NCBI GenBank assembly: GCA_011317545.1
Contig: WUJK01000007.1
Coordinates: 1,922,001 to 1,986,000 of the forward strand
Direction: 5' to 3'
Origin: Coniella vitis
Lineage: Eukaryota; Ascomycota; Sordariomycetes; Diaporthales; Schizoparmaceae
Length of the DNA: 64,000 bases
The notes beneath the pieces are model-generated. The model saw only the letters and a list, made by a program, of their open reading frames with translations, was not told where the DNA came from and did no database searches. The translations under genes and the position numbers were made by a program. Positions 21,150-33,153 of this stretch are shown piece by piece. The first letter of the stretch is position 1. Each line of letters opens with the position of its first letter.

Positions 21150-24100
21150 ACTCGCAGCGAAGAAACCCACGAAGGACAGGCACCTTTCAGCGGGAAGTCG
21201 GGCGACACAGAACAGCACCAACTACCATTTTGAGAAATCAAGAAGAAGGGAAAAAGGAACATCCACTTCACCACCCACTCTGGGGAGATGCTACTGTGAT
21301 GTATACCTGGCGAGAGATCAAGCCCACGGGGAAGACACACAGTATGGCGTCGGTCATGGCCGTTCCCCATTTCCCCGAAAACTGGGCATCTCCGCTATGC
21401 ACAGTATGCGAGGCTGCACATGTTGGAAATCCCCCATTTGCATCGTCCAGACAGAGCTGGGCGGCAGGTTCCTCCACACTGCGCCTGCCCTGTGCTGGAG
21501 ACATGGCGAAAATGCGCGACGCGCGTTCTCCTGGCAGTCAGGGGTGGGGCCCTGATATCATGGGCCATCGTACTCACTGGCTAGGTCCCTCTGTAGCGAG
21601 AAACACTGGAGCTGGACAGGCCCTTGAACCTGCAATGCCCTCCTGAGGTACGCAGCCTGGCAGTGTACTTATTACGTGGTACGGACCACAACCCCTATCC
21701 CATTCCAGGATGTGTGCTTGGCTGTCCTCCACTCATGATTCGTCAAACAAGTAGCCTTCAAAGTGCTCTGTTGAAATGTGTACATAGAATTTGCACGGGC
21801 AAACCTCCTGGAAGGCTTTCATGAGGAAAATGTCAGCCCGGCACCTTTCACTTCGGTGCATCGTGAGCGATCTGGAAAAGAGTGACACGCTTCAACATCG
21901 ACGCCAGCGACCAACCCAGGCCTCACTTTTGAATCGACTCGTTTCCCGTTATGAGCCTCATTTGCAGACCACCGTGCAAACAAGGTCCTACTATGCACGC
22001 TCCACGTACTGTATGCGAACTGAAAACTATAATTCCGGGAGGGGGGAGAACACGAACACGTACTAAGCTATGTCAGAGTGCCCGAGTGCCAAAGTGCGTA
22101 CGACTGCGAACCAGTAGGGCCGCAGTTTGGCCGGCAAATGGGTGTGGAAGCACGCAATCAACTCCCAAAAACTCCACAGCCTTGGAGCTGGCCTTGTTGA
22201 GAATGTTTGGTTGGCCATTTTCTCTTAGCGCTACTTATTGCATGGTATCCGTATAGCATGTAAATAGTCCTATGTATGATCAGTACCCAAACAACCAACA
22301 GGCGTCCCGTCGCGGCCTGGCTGCAAAGACGCCTTCGGTGAGGATGGAAACGCCGAGTGTGCTTAGACCATTCGACGCTTCCACTTGAGCAAGGAGGCTG
22401 CTTGCGTACGGCGCATCTGCTCCGAAAGATGAATCGGGTCCTGGGCAGGATTTATCACCCATACAGCGCACCCTCTGCTGCACAGTTCACAAGCCCTTGT
22501 TAGATCCGACGACGTCACGGTGACGAAGTACTATGTATCTGAGGAGCCTGCATGGTTGTAATGTGCGGTCTGCACAGTGCATCATCACTCGTACCGTGAT
22601 AATACGTTGGATACTACTATATAAACTTCAATGTTGGGCTCTTTCGTATAGGCTCAGGCGAAGCATTATTTTATCCTTAATCTGGTATACAGAAGTAGGT
22701 ACAGGACATTTGCAGGCTGGGACAGTGGTATGGCCCGCAGTTAATGCTTTCATCCTCACACGACATTGGCAATGTAAAATGCGCAGTGTGCCAAGACGCC
22801 AACAATATGTTTTTTTGTTTTTTTTACTTCAACACACCCCTTCGACCACCGAGCCCAAGATTGCCTTTAGAACCACGTAGACCGCGCATGTGAGATGAGA
22901 GTACAACTGATAATGCACGGTAACAATAATACTCAAAGCACGCTCAAAAAAAGATGTTAGGGAAGCTGATGCCGCCCTTTGCCACTGAAGCGAAAAGTAT
23001 CTGGAAAGAAACGTGAATACGATGTAGGTGCCTGACATTTCAGTCGGACTCTGTATAATAGATTTGTTATCCTAGTGATAAAATTTCGCCAATCAATAGA
23101 GGCTGTTCGAAACCCCAGATATCCAGGAATGGATAGCCATTCTCGTCTTTGAAAGCAAAGTGCGCCTGGCTTTCAGAGGCCTACCAAAACATGTATATGA
23201 CGGTCTGTGCTATGAATGTACTATGTAAAAAGGAACCCAATGGCTTGGCGATAGAGTGTTTCCCTACCTTTATATTTATATCAGGAGGTGGCCAGCAAAA
23301 GGCCCTCAACATCTTTCGTAGGTTTATGTAGTACTGCTGGGCATTTACACAAGGCTGCAAAAGTTATACATGTGTCCTGCAGCCCAAGTAAACAGTTTGC
23401 ATATCTGGCCCGAACTCGGTCGATGGCTCCGGACTCTGATTTACTCCATGCTTTTGCCCCGTGAACTCGGGCCTCGTGATAAAAGCCCAAGTACATTCCA
23501 GCTCTTCCAGCTTAGTCACAATAAGCATCCTTCTTTAACCCACGTAAGTGTATATAGATATAGGACATAATATTCCCGTAAGATGCAGTCTGTCTCGCCT
23601 ATGCGTATAATTTATCTCCTGTGGTCTTCCGATAATATGTCTGGCTTAAAAAAAAAAGCTGGGTATCTATGAGGTAGTTGTTTATGCTCGATCCAGATGT
23701 GGGAGGTGGCAGGGGTCTTAATTGAGCCCCGCAGGTGTTAGAAGTCAGCCCGGCAATATACTATGTATGTACTATGTAAGTTTGCTGTTCGCACCTGCCT
23801 CCAATCGGTTTGTTCCGGCTGTGCTACTTATGGTTCAAAGCACTCTTGAACCCCTGCTTTCCAACAATGACGCCGACCAAGGAGTTGACCCCTCTCCTTA
23901 GCCTGCCCGCCATCTCGCTATCATGTCAGATAGCCCGTCATCTGGCTCGACCTCTGTCGTCCACATCCGGCTTCCTTGTTGCAACTCCCACCTGACTAGC
24001 AATCCCCACGATATCCACCGAGTAAACAAAACCTCCAGAACACACTGTCAAACGCGCGCCGTGCTCCAACCGCACCCGAACCCCGGAGCAGGCAGGGCCT

Positions 24101-24277
24101 TTTATTAACCGCACTTCGCAGTGGCAATATCCGCGGACACGTATTTCCACTCACCAGTCCCGATCCGTCAGCACTTCCAGCTTGCAATCCCCGGCGTAGC
24201 CTCGACTCCCATTTCCTTCTCTTGGGAATGATATAGCTGCCCTCACTCATCTCGTTGAGCACAAGCAAATAGCAGAT
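21150..24277. other. Intergenic region, no supported gene
   Basis: About 3.1 kb upstream of two divergent genes (ASST-like and Yippee). TACTATGTA copies lie at 22529, 23219, 23759 and 23770. The frame of the Yippee start codon stays open for a few dozen codons upstream, probably as 5' leader. No conserved protein, RNA or transposon seen. Confidence 0.5.
23759..23778 (+). repeat. Tandem pair of TACTATGTA
   Basis: Two direct copies (23759-23767 and 23770-23778) separated by 2 bases, about 500 bp upstream of the Yippee start codon. Confidence 0.8.
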
Positions 24278-24762
24278 ATGGGGCTCAAGTACAATACGTA
24301 CCTCGACGGCACCAAAATCTACGGCTGCTACAAATGTCATGCCCATCTAGCAGATCACGATGACATACTCAGTCGGGTAGGTCTTCCCAACACCTCTTGC
24401 AATGCACGCGATCTAGTTGTACTTCTACCTTTCAACATATTTCCCACATGTCAATGCTCCTGTCATAGCCACTGCTGCCCGAGACTACTCATCATGACGT
24501 CCTGCTGACTCTGGCGGTGTTATTGTAGAACTTCCGTGGCCAACATGGCAAAGCCTATCTTTTCAACAGTGTCGTCAACATCAATACTTCCGAACAGTCC
24601 GAGCGCAATATGACGACAGGCCGTCACGTCGTTCGCGACATATCGTGCCGTGGTTGCGGTGAGGTGGTTGGTTGGAAATACGACAAGGCCTATGAGTCCT
24701 CTGAGAAGTACAAGGAGGGCAAGTTCATTCTCGAGGCTGAGCTCCTTACTACTGTCACCTAG
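24278..24762 (+). CDS. Yippee-like zinc-binding protein
   Basis: Two exons, 24278-24376 and 24529-24762, give 110 aa; the 152-nt intron has GTAGGT and TATTGTAG ends and phase 0, and falls just before the family-typical NFRGQHGKAYLFNSVVNI. The Yippee zinc site is complete, with Cys pairs C17-x2-C20 and C73-x2-C76. The closing WKYDKAYESSEKYKEGKFIL is highly conserved in the family. Yippee (YPEL; Moh1 in yeast) proteins have a Mis18/cereblon-like fold and are linked to stress survival and, in yeast, to the GID ubiquitin ligase system; the exact role here is unknown. The first-exon segment HAHLADHDDILSR differs slightly from common fungal versions. It converges with the SLC35F6-like gene. Confidence 0.93.
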
Positions 24763-25506
24763 ACACAACCTCTTTCGACGGCAGGCCCATAGACTATGGC
24801 GTCGGATCATGTAAGTAAAGCGCTACGCAATGAGTCCAGAAGCGATGCGGTCTGGATTTTGATATTCTGGCGTTTGGTTATTCAATTGCGTTTGGAGTTT
24901 TGGAATGGCGTTTGGCAGGGCCGGGGAACTCTTGCTAGGCTGGTACGGAATCTGGACAGCGGGGAATTATTGGTTTTGATAACTCTGGTTATTTGCCTGG
25001 CTTTGGCTGCCAGGCTCGAGTTTGTTGGCGAAGGATGGAAGAGGCGAGCCAGCGATGACAACTTGATTGAACACCAATCAATCACTGTTTGACTGAGGCT
25101 GTTTGTCGTTTAACTTGATCTGCATATAGATGCCACCAAAGCTCTTGGCAAGGCGCACCAATAGGACATGACTTTACAATGAAGACAACCACTATTCGAA
25201 TAATCTTGGAAGTAACCTTGGGTGTATAATGTACAGTTCAATGATTCGATCAAATTCCACAGACCTAATGTATGCTCATGTAACCACCCAAGCGCCGATA
25301 TCACCTTAAACCACCAATTGTACATATACGTCAAAGCTGTTAACCATGTCTCCACACATGTTTCCAGCGATCACCACACCACACTATGATGATAACGACG
25401 ATAATAATCAGACAGATCCTTTGCTAGCCCAATGAACATTGAAAACCAATCACAATTGTGCACGGCCTTGTAAATGCTAAATTGTTTGGTCGGAGACCAA
25501 GGAAAA
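24763..25506. other. Convergent intergenic region
   Basis: Converging 3' ends of the Yippee and SLC35F6-like genes. AT-rich in the second half. No feature recognised. Confidence 0.5.
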
Positions 25507-26984
25507 TCAAAGATGTTCAACGGGCTCCTCCGGCAAGAGCTCCTCGACAGGTTCCTTTGGTTCAAGAAACTCAAAGGGCGGCTGAACAATTCCGTTGAAT
25601 AGGAAGGTAAAGTATACGAGCAGAGCGAAGCCGGCTACCTGCAGCCACTTGAACGTCTCCCAGCCGAGGCCGAGCGAGACGACCCAGATGAAAAGGGTGC
25701 GGCACGTATCGATGGTGGAGCGCGAGGTCGCGCTGACGGTGCGTGTGACAGAGAGGCCAAAGAAATTGAAACCGCTGTGTTATGAAGCGATGATCAGCAC
25801 CAAGGAAGATGATTGAACTTGCTTCACGTTGTGATTGCATAGGTATGCATGCATGAATGCATCAATGATCAGAACTTACCCGATGCTCAACATGATGAGG
25901 AGACTCGAAACCAGCACCCGTGGATTCCCAGTCCACTGCCTCCAGCCCTCAACCATATCAAACGGTCCATATTTCCCCGCGGGCGTCGTTCCAATGGCAA
26001 AATGGAGGATAATCATGCCCAGCAGCGTAACAGAGAAGCCAAACACTCCCTCCCAGCCAACAACGCGGATCGGGTCAATAGTCGAGCGTTCAAGCAGCCA
26101 CTCCTCGAGCACGAACTGCGTAGCCGTAAAGATTTGCGCTCCGGCAATCATGAGGACACCAACAATTGCCAGTAGTGCCTCGGCGCCGACTTCTGCAGCG
26201 TGTGGTGGCAGTTCACCACTACCAGCGTCGACGCTTTTTTTCTGGTCAGGCCAGATGGCGCCTGCGAGGCCGACGACAGCGACACCTGTCACAACGCCAA
26301 CAAGCGAGACCCATTGGAAGAGGTGCAGCTTGCGCTTGAGAAAGAGCACACTGAAAAGGCCGACGAACAGAACGAGGGCGCCGCGGGTCATTTGGTAAAT
26401 AGAGGCTGCAACAAGCAGCAAGCCGGCGTTCATGAGGGTTGTGCCGAGTATGTCGCAGATCGCGGGAAGGGCAAGGAGGAGCACACGCCAGCCCTTCAGA
26501 GTCTCTTGGCTCGCCAAGTCTTCTTGATCGGCGTCGCGGCCGCCTGAGTTGAGGGCGGTGGTAGAGTGGACACTGCGGGTGTCCGAATCGGGGTCCACGT
26601 CCGCGTCTGAGGTGTTGATGGGTCGGTACTCGGTCGAGGAGGAGGGAGACTTGGAGATATAGCGGCGCCAGAGGCTGAGGAGTCCTACTACAAGCCAGCA
26701 GCCGCTTTCACCGACAAACATCTGGGCGGTCTGGATGACAGGTTGCTCGAAGGTCTTGTGGTTGCGTGGATCGGGATCGTCGCAATCGCGGACGCATTGG
26801 TTGTCCTGTACGGATCAGAATTTTGAGTATAATGTTCTTGGCAGATGAGCAGGCTCAGAAGAAGGCGCTCGCGACGCTGACACCAATGGGCATAACATAC
26901 CTGGTACTTTGTAAGGAGGGTGTTGCATACTCCGGTAAGTAGCATCATTCCCACCAGAAAGGGGATCACAGCCCTACTAGCCAT
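25507..26984 (-). CDS. SLC35F6-like transporter of the DMT superfamily
   Basis: Exons 26984-26901, 26805-25880 and 25774-25507 join to 425 aa, with GT-AG introns of 95 and 105 nt. The start MASRAVIPFLVGMMLLTGVC opens the first membrane helix, and GVCNTLLTKYQ leads to a Cys-containing luminal loop. About ten hydrophobic helices follow, interrupted at about residues 80-130 by an acidic Ser/Asp-rich loop. Landmarks of the SLC35F6 (C2orf18/ANT2BP) group are AICDILGTTLMNAGLL, YQMTRGALVLFVGLFSVLFL and SRSTIDTCRTLFIWVVSL. The C-terminus is rich in Pro and Glu and may be a cytosolic tail. Relatives are lysosomal or mitochondrial in animals; the substrate is unknown. Confidence 0.88.
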
Positions 26985-28023
26985 CTTGATACGTCGGTTC
27001 GGGTACTGCGCCTTGCGAAAAGCGAAGAAAAAAGACCGAGTGATTGTGAAGTGCTGGAGGTGAAGAGTCAAGTAGTGATTGCACGCGAGACGAGATGGAG
27101 GTGGAGGAGGTTGGTTGATTAGACCATCGGCCCGCTATCGTGGCCCGGGACGCCGAGGAACGCTCTACTAGCGCAGGGCCTGGAGAGGTCGAGAAGGGCA
27201 AGTGCCAGTTTCCAAACAAGGCAACAGGAATCTGCTTTGTTTCCTTGGGCGCTGTTGTCTAGGCTGAGGAAATGGTGGCCGTCTATTCAAGACCCGATAT
27301 CGTATGGTTGCGGTCTTTGGCGTCGCGCGTGTTGTAGTGATTGGTGTTGCAAAGGGTTTTGCAAGGGGGACAATGCCGAATTGGAGGTATCTTGTACCAC
27401 TGTACATCAAGTAGCCGCCCCCGGTATCAACCTTTTGTGACAAGACGACGGGGTAGCCTGAGCCCTTGCAAGGAGCCCGCGTTTCGCGCCTCTGTTCTCG
27501 ACCACGCCTGCTCAAGGCTGTCTCGTGCTCTTACTGTGCTTGGGTTATCGAGCACCTGAGTTGCCCACGCGGGGTTAGAATACTATGTATCTTGCTCTTT
27601 AGCTCGATGCATAGTAGTTTGATGGGAGCCATTAAGAGATTCTGCGCAAACTCATTGCATTGTCGTCATAGGCAGCCTCACGGTATTTCCAACCCGCTTC
27701 AAGCGGGGCCAGTGTAAGGGTCTTCAGGGCTCTTCACATAGCAATAATCTCATCAACCTTGTCACCCATTATCATAGCCTGAGGCGCGGGTCACAAAATC
27801 AACAGTTTGTCCATTTCGCCATAAAATAAGTACGCCACCGCTACAGGACAATCCAAGGAAGTGCATGATCCATAGAAAAGTAAAGTGTATCGCTAATGCT
27901 CTATATCACCTATTTCCAGTCCTACGTAAACCACGCGTGTTGTTAATCCCTCTTCTTGGGCTGCGCTTCATGCCAAATCCACAAGCCAACTGCAGCAGTC
28001 ATTTTGAACACTATAAAGGGGCT
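26985..28023. other. Intergenic region, no gene seen
   Basis: Lies between the SLC35F6-like start and the DUF2985 stop, both minus strand. One TACTATGTA copy at 27581-27589. No supported gene. Confidence 0.5.
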
Positions 28024-29409
28024 TCAAGTGGCGGATGCTCCCGACTTGTGCTTGTTCCGCCCCCATCTCTTCGTGGTCTTGACTTTCTTCCCCTCTACTG
28101 GGGCCTTGTCCTTGATGTTGTTGTAATGGGTAATGCCGAGCTCCTTGTCCTTAGCCAGTCTCTCCCGATCCCGATTCGTCAACGGCACGCCCTCAATGCT
28201 CTTCACCTTCTTGCCCTCCATGAACATTGCGATACCACCTACGGCCGCAACTATACAGCCCAGAGCCACAAAGAGGCCTGTGGACCAACTGGGCCGTGTG
28301 TACCGGTTCATTCCCCACATCACTCCAGACAAGACGCACTGGAAGAGCGTGTTCCACACCATCATCCAAATCACAAAGTCCAACTTCCACACCGCGGTGG
28401 GCGGCGCCCGCACACCAGTCAAAGGCGGATCAGGCAGCTTTGTTGTAGGGGCCGCAATGAGCGTTTCTGGAATGGCCCTTTCCGCCAAGACCTCCTCGGC
28501 AGTCAGAGGACCAACATCTACAGGCAGGACCGATGACCCAGGCAGCCGGAACCAGTCGCGGTGAATACCAGCCAGTTTGCGAAGCGCCATTTGCCGACCC
28601 AGGAGACGATACTCCATTAGATAATACAGATCTCGGAAACGCCAAGGAGCGAGGCCAAAAGCAGTCAAGCTGAATAAAGCTGTAAGAACCTGCGAGTCGT
28701 ACTCTATCCACTTCCGTCGCGGGGAGTCGATGGCGTTGCATGATGGGTAGCACATGGCTGGGGAGGCATTGCACAGCAGGAGGAATAGCATACCGCCCCA
28801 CGCGACAACGTTCAGGCCATAGATTACCACAAAGAAGCCCACAGGTGTAGTCGCGTACCTGAGAAAGGTGACGAGGCCGTGCTCCAAAACTTCGCTCTTG
28901 GGGTAACTTGGCGGGAAATGGTACCCATTGTCGAAGCACTCTGTATCCACCTGGGTATTCTGCATGGCATCAATCGTACCGACCGGCGACACGTCCTTTG
29001 CAGCCTCCCGTGAGTTGACCTTGCCTGTAGGTGGGTATGCAACCAATGCAATAGCATTGACATCTCCCGGCCTTTCTCCCTGGTTGCCTCGATCACCGTC
29101 CCTGGATGAAAGACTCTCGCGGAGTGCTGAATCCGTAGGTGCTTCGATAAATGTTTGTCTCCGCACAGCCGTTCCAAGAATGCTTCCGCTGCTCCTCCTC
29201 CGTGGTCTTTCGCCTACCAGGGCTGAAGATGCGATTCCACTCGTTGCTGCCATGAAGCCTGTAGGTGGGTTTAGCTCCTCTAGGCCCTTGGACAGGCTGC
29301 GCACTCTCCCAGTGAGCTTCGACGCGATGGATGTCGGTGATTTGGGCGCCGTCTCTTCTCCAGGCTCGCCTCCTAGGGCAGTCGCCGGGTTGCGCGCATT
29401 GTCGGCCAT
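28024..29409 (-). CDS. DUF2985 family membrane protein
   Basis: Single exon, 461 aa from the ATG at 29409; the frame upstream opens only with TTG. Residues 1-150 are polar and probably disordered (Ser/Arg/Pro-rich, with RPRRRSSGS resembling a kinase target). The DUF2985 region spans about residues 165-420. It has helices around TTPVGFFVVIYGLNVVAWGG, LTALFSLTAFGLAPW, FVIWMMVWNTLFQCVLSGVM and LFVALGCIVAAVGGIAMFME, with the family's cysteine-rich loop (CNASPAMCYPSC) between the first two. Some databases label these proteins alpha-L-rhamnosidase; I see no glycosidase domain and regard that name as an error. Function is unknown. It shares a divergent promoter with SEN15. Confidence 0.85.
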   Translation of the reverse strand: MADNARNPATALGGEPGEETAPKSPTSIASKLTGRVRSLSKGLEELNPPTGFMAATSGIASSALVGERPRRRSSGSILGTAVRRQTFIEAPTDSALRESLSSRDGDRGNQGERPGDVNAIALVAYPPTGKVNSREAAKDVSPVGTIDAMQNTQVDTECFDNGYHFPPSYPKSEVLEHGLVTFLRYATTPVGFFVVIYGLNVVAWGGMLFLLLCNASPAMCYPSCNAIDSPRRKWIEYDSQVLTALFSLTAFGLAPWRFRDLYYLMEYRLLGRQMALRKLAGIHRDWFRLPGSSVLPVDVGPLTAEEVLAERAIPETLIAAPTTKLPDPPLTGVRAPPTAVWKLDFVIWMMVWNTLFQCVLSGVMWGMNRYTRPSWSTGLFVALGCIVAAVGGIAMFMEGKKVKSIEGVPLTNRDRERLAKDKELGITHYNNIKDKAPVEGKKVKTTKRWGRNKHKSGASAT

Positions 29410-30289
29410 GATTGCCAACCGTAGCGGAATCCGGTTGAGGCAGTTCTAATTCCGCAAGGCATGGGCTGGAAACACAAGATGCGCGGTGCAGACTAGATAA
29501 GCAAATATTGGCCAGAGACCTTGAGCTCGATGATAAGATTCAAGCACGGAGCAGTATGTGTGCACTGAGACCTCTCAGAGCCTCAGTCTCGTGTGTGTAT
29601 AATTCTGGCGAAGGCCGCCAAAGAAAGGGAGAGTGCGTGCTCCCCTTGGCTGGAGGATGACTTGTTGCATGGTGGCCGAGGCGGGAAGTCGCTGTGCGGG
29701 CCAGGGCCTCCAAGGCACTAAGCACGTTCGGTTGTACCGAGGGGCTTAGTGGCTGTACTCCCAAACCTTGTTTGGAAGGCTCTAAATCACATGTGCACCA
29801 AGGCGCTTGAATCGGTGCTGGGGCCCCTGACATTATGGCGATGCTGCACGCTGCCGAAACCCTTCTGCGTCGTTTACACACATAACACGCGCTTGCTTTC
29901 CATTCAACTATCGCATCATGCCACCCTCATTGACTCAAAGACCGGTACAGAAACAAAACACACAGGTGAGACCAGATTTCAATTCCCCATCTTGATGGGG
30001 AGAAGATATTTAGGATGGGCGCACAAGGGACTACCAAGTCTGCTGATTACTATGTATACTATGTACTATGGACAGGGGTCCCCGGTACTACTACAGTATG
30101 TACCATAGTAAGAGTCGCCGGCGCCAGCAGAGCACAAGGTCAAGACAGGGCTGTATGTTTGATTACATAAGGCAACCTGAAGCCATCACCGTAAATTTTC
30201 TAGGGCCTTCACACGTCTGGTTCTGTGCATCAACCACGTCAAGTCGCTTTCCGGTCATACACCAACTGTCCAACACTGAGCCCAAAGCC
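29410..30289. other. Divergent promoter region, DUF2985 and SEN15
   Basis: About 0.9 kb with a motif cluster at 30048-30071. Open frames here are not convincing. Confidence 0.5.
30048..30071 (+). repeat. Direct tandem of TACTATGTA (two full copies and a variant)
   Basis: TACTATGTA at 30048-30056 and 30057-30065, directly abutting, then the variant TACTATGG sharing the last bases. It ends about 220 bp before the SEN15 start codon. The inverse-like TACCATAGTA occurs 30 bases further on. Confidence 0.8.
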
Positions 30290-30763
30290 ATGGCCTTCAC
30301 TCCCCATATTGAGGGCCTGACCAAGGTTGTGCTCAATAACCTTGAAAATCAACAGGACTGGACCAATATTGACGCCCACGCCGACCCATCGCTACCGCGA
30401 CCTCTAATTTCAGGACTCTCGCCGCGACGCATGTACGTGCATCCTGACGAGCAAATCGACATTATCAAGGCCGAGAAGACCTTTGGACATTCAATTCCAC
30501 AGGAGGCCGAATATGAGTGGGTGCTGCCCGTCCACCTGTCAGAGAAGATGAGCTTGAATGCTTTTGCCGCTGTCTTCGATGCTATAGACGCCCTGCCGCC
30601 TGCAGCAAAAGCCCACGAGGACCTTTCCGATGATTGTCCCCAATGGAGAAAATGGCGGGGCTTGAAGCGTGGCAAGAGAATCCTCATGGCGGTGGTCCAC
30701 GATGACTCGACCGTCGTCTACTACATGATGCACGATGGCATCGTCAAGCCTAGACAAAACTGA
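30290..30763 (+). CDS. SEN15: tRNA-splicing endonuclease subunit Sen15
   Basis: Single exon, 157 aa from MAFTPHIEGLTKVVLNNLEN; the open frame continues upstream, but this is the only start that matches fungal Sen15 proteins. The Sen15 domain covers nearly the whole protein. WVLPVHLSEKMSLNAFAAVF is the conserved core strand and helix, and the end GKRILMAVVHDDSTVVYYMM is typical of the family. By family knowledge Sen15 pairs with Sen34 as a structural, non-catalytic subunit of the tRNA-splicing endonuclease. No intron is evident. Confidence 0.88.
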   Translation: MAFTPHIEGLTKVVLNNLENQQDWTNIDAHADPSLPRPLISGLSPRRMYVHPDEQIDIIKAEKTFGHSIPQEAEYEWVLPVHLSEKMSLNAFAAVFDAIDALPPAAKAHEDLSDDCPQWRKWRGLKRGKRILMAVVHDDSTVVYYMMHDGIVKPRQN

Positions 30764-30890
30764 GCCAAGCCATGCATACATCCCACAACTTCGATTCTGA
30801 AATAGAGGCATTCCAACTTTTTACACCTAGCCTTTCCTGCGATTCCACCATGGGCAACCTAGTGAAGCCATTCCGCCTGTCTTCCCGTTT

Positions 30891-32499
30891 TCAAGGCTTG
30901 AAGACCACCTTATGCACCTTCATCTTGTCGAACAGCTCATAACCTTCAACTGCGTCTTGCAGTGGCATAATCTTATCGAACATGAAGCTGCAGACCTGTC
31001 AGTCAAAGACTTCGTAATGGACAACACCGATGCGCCATGACCTACCCGAACTTGTCCTGTTCCTTTGCCAAGAGCTTAAGCGCCTCGGGGAAGAGAGATC
31101 GCACGGGGCAACGGCCCATCTGGAGGCGGACGTTCTTGCTGTGTCAAAGTCAGTACAGGTGCAACAACGTAGTCAGATGCAAGCAGCGTCAACTTACTCA
31201 TATGCCTCTACGCCGCTCCAGGGTATCTGCCGTCCCCGTTAAACATACGCCTTTTCACACCAACTGGAATATCTGCGGAATACTCACCTCAGCATTGTGC
31301 ACGCCAATGCTCGAGATCACTCCCCAAGGCCTAATGAGATCATAAGCGGTACGCAGCGCTGGACTCAACCCAACAACCTCAATGACTGCGTCGGCGCCTC
31401 GACCATCTGTCACGCTCTTGATCCGCTCAAACATTCCTTCCTTGTCAGTCATGAAGTTCAGGGGCTCTGCGCCAACCTTTCTCGCCTGTTCAAGACGACT
31501 CTCGACACTGTCTACTGCAAACAGGTGCTTCGGCTTGTATTCGAGCGCGGCAACAATGGCGCAGATGCCTACTGGTCCGCAACCAATAACCACCACCGTC
31601 CCGTTCTGAATTTCGCTCTGAGAGAGCCTTGTCAAAGCATTTTTGGCGCCGTAGTAACCGGTAGGGAAAATGTCTGCCATGATCACCAAAGACTCGCTCC
31701 GAATCTCGGATGGGGCTTTCATCACCGTTCCGTCAGCATTAGGAATGCGAACGAATTCCGCTTGGCCACCGTCCCTGATTCGACACTTAGTACACAGCCT
31801 AGCCGCTATTCCTACATTAGCAAGATGGGCGAGGACAATCTTACAGCTTTGGGCAGCCGAAGAGGAGGCTCTCAACGCAGCGAGAAGAGTACCCGTGTTG
31901 ACAGTAGAAGCATTTGCCGCTGCGTATATGACATTCATAATCAACATCTGGCTCATCAGGGGTCACGTTCAAGCCCAAAGCTTACCAAGAGGTCGTGAAA
32001 GGAGCAACGACCCGATCGCCCACTTTGATAGTCTTCACATTGTCACCAGCTGCAATAACCTCACCAGTGAACTCATGGCCCCTGTATCGCGTTAGAGTAA
32101 CTCAACTGTGTTGCTTGACTTGTTTGTTTAAAGTGAGCACTTGACTTACATGATGAAGCCCGGATCAGACGTTTGATGTCCTCTAAAGACATGCAACTCG
32201 CTGCATCGAACCAAATTCCGCATCAGCATATGCCGGTTTGACGATAACCACTGAGCCCAGAGCAATGGAAGAAAAGTCTTACGATCCACACAGCGCGGCC
32301 ATATGGACTTTGACAATAATGTCCTCGGGACCCTGCACTGTTGACCATTGGGTTTCAGCTTTTCCAAGCAACCACAAAGCAAGAATGCCACGATCGCTGG
32401 CTGGGTACTGGACTTACAAGTTGGTACTGGCCGCTCTTGAACCGAGATCTTGTGCGGTCCGTCGAAGACGACGGCCTTCATGGTTTTCTGCTCAGCCAT
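30891..32499 (-). CDS. Zinc-dependent alcohol dehydrogenase, nine exons
   Basis: Exons 32499-32418, 32337-32283, 32200-32150, 32081-31986, 31919-31845, 31774-31288, 31226-31198, 31138-31046 and 30987-30891 join in phase to 354 aa; all eight introns have GT-AG ends. The catalytic zinc ligands are visible as C44 in AALCGSELHVF and H65-E66 in GHEF. The structural zinc site is C95, C98, C101 and C109 (CGKCFYCQHGYSSRC), with C95 split by an intron. The cofactor-binding Rossmann motif is VIGCGPVG. The type resembles formaldehyde-dehydrogenase-like medium-chain dehydrogenases of fungi. The substrate is unknown. Initiation could also be at the second ATG (32481), giving MKAVVFDGPH. It is followed on the same strand by the UstYa-like gene's 3' end, about 0.65 kb away. 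Confidence 0.9.
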
Positions 32500-33153
32500 G
32501 CTGGATGTCTGTACACGATCAATTACTCTGCGCAACCCGAACTCTGAATTAGGGTATGCAGCGTTTTGTCTTTCGAAAGGGCAGGATAGGCCAACTACTG
32601 CACTTGGCATGTTTTTTTCCCCTCTTAAGTTTGTGTTCTGCAATGAGCTTTCCATCATCTCCACCCTTTCCTTTGACTACTATGTATTACGTCGACCCTC
32701 CATTGTGCAACCCTTGTTGCAAGCCCGAAAACCGGCATAGCTAGGCTTCGCTTGGCCTCGGCATTTGCAGTGGCCAAGCGGATACGATAGTGTACCGACT
32801 ATACTATGCAAATCGTGGTGGAGCAGCAGCAAGGTACTGTGTATATACCATGTACTAGGTACATAGTATACCATGTCAGTGGTGGCCGAAACGGGTAAAT
32901 GATACCGTGGCCAGGGGAGTCAAAGCCACTGATTATTTTCCAAACATTAACGAACCACTCAAATACCACAGCGTTCGACCACTTCCAAAGAACAACTTTG
33001 AGCGAAAGGCCTGGCTCCAATATATGGATTCGAATACACGAGGGTCTTTTCTCACAGGCTCGACCGCCACGATAATGTAGAACCATGATGCAAACGAGTC
33101 GTCTCCAAAACGTCCTTTGCACACAGGACGAACTCCTCGACCGACCATCACCC
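32500..33153. other. Intergenic region with TACTATGTA copies
   Basis: Separates the alcohol dehydrogenase start from the UstYa-like stop. Copies of the motif at 32678-32686 and 32860-32868 (the second within an imperfect palindrome, ACTAGGTACATAGTATACC). No gene supported, and no repetitive peptide precursor with Lys-Arg spacers was found. Confidence 0.5.

Noticed and set aside
20457..21233. 258-codon plus-strand frame
   Set aside because: It is antisense to the ASST-like gene, whose family match is clear.
29410..30289. Upstream extension of the SEN15 frame to about 30068
   Set aside because: The extension is not conserved-looking, and the family start fits the ATG at 30290.
31255..31956. 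Long single frame within the alcohol dehydrogenase
   Set aside because: The N-terminal part of this frame (MSQMLIMNV...) reads through two introns. The spliced model restores the structural zinc cysteines.
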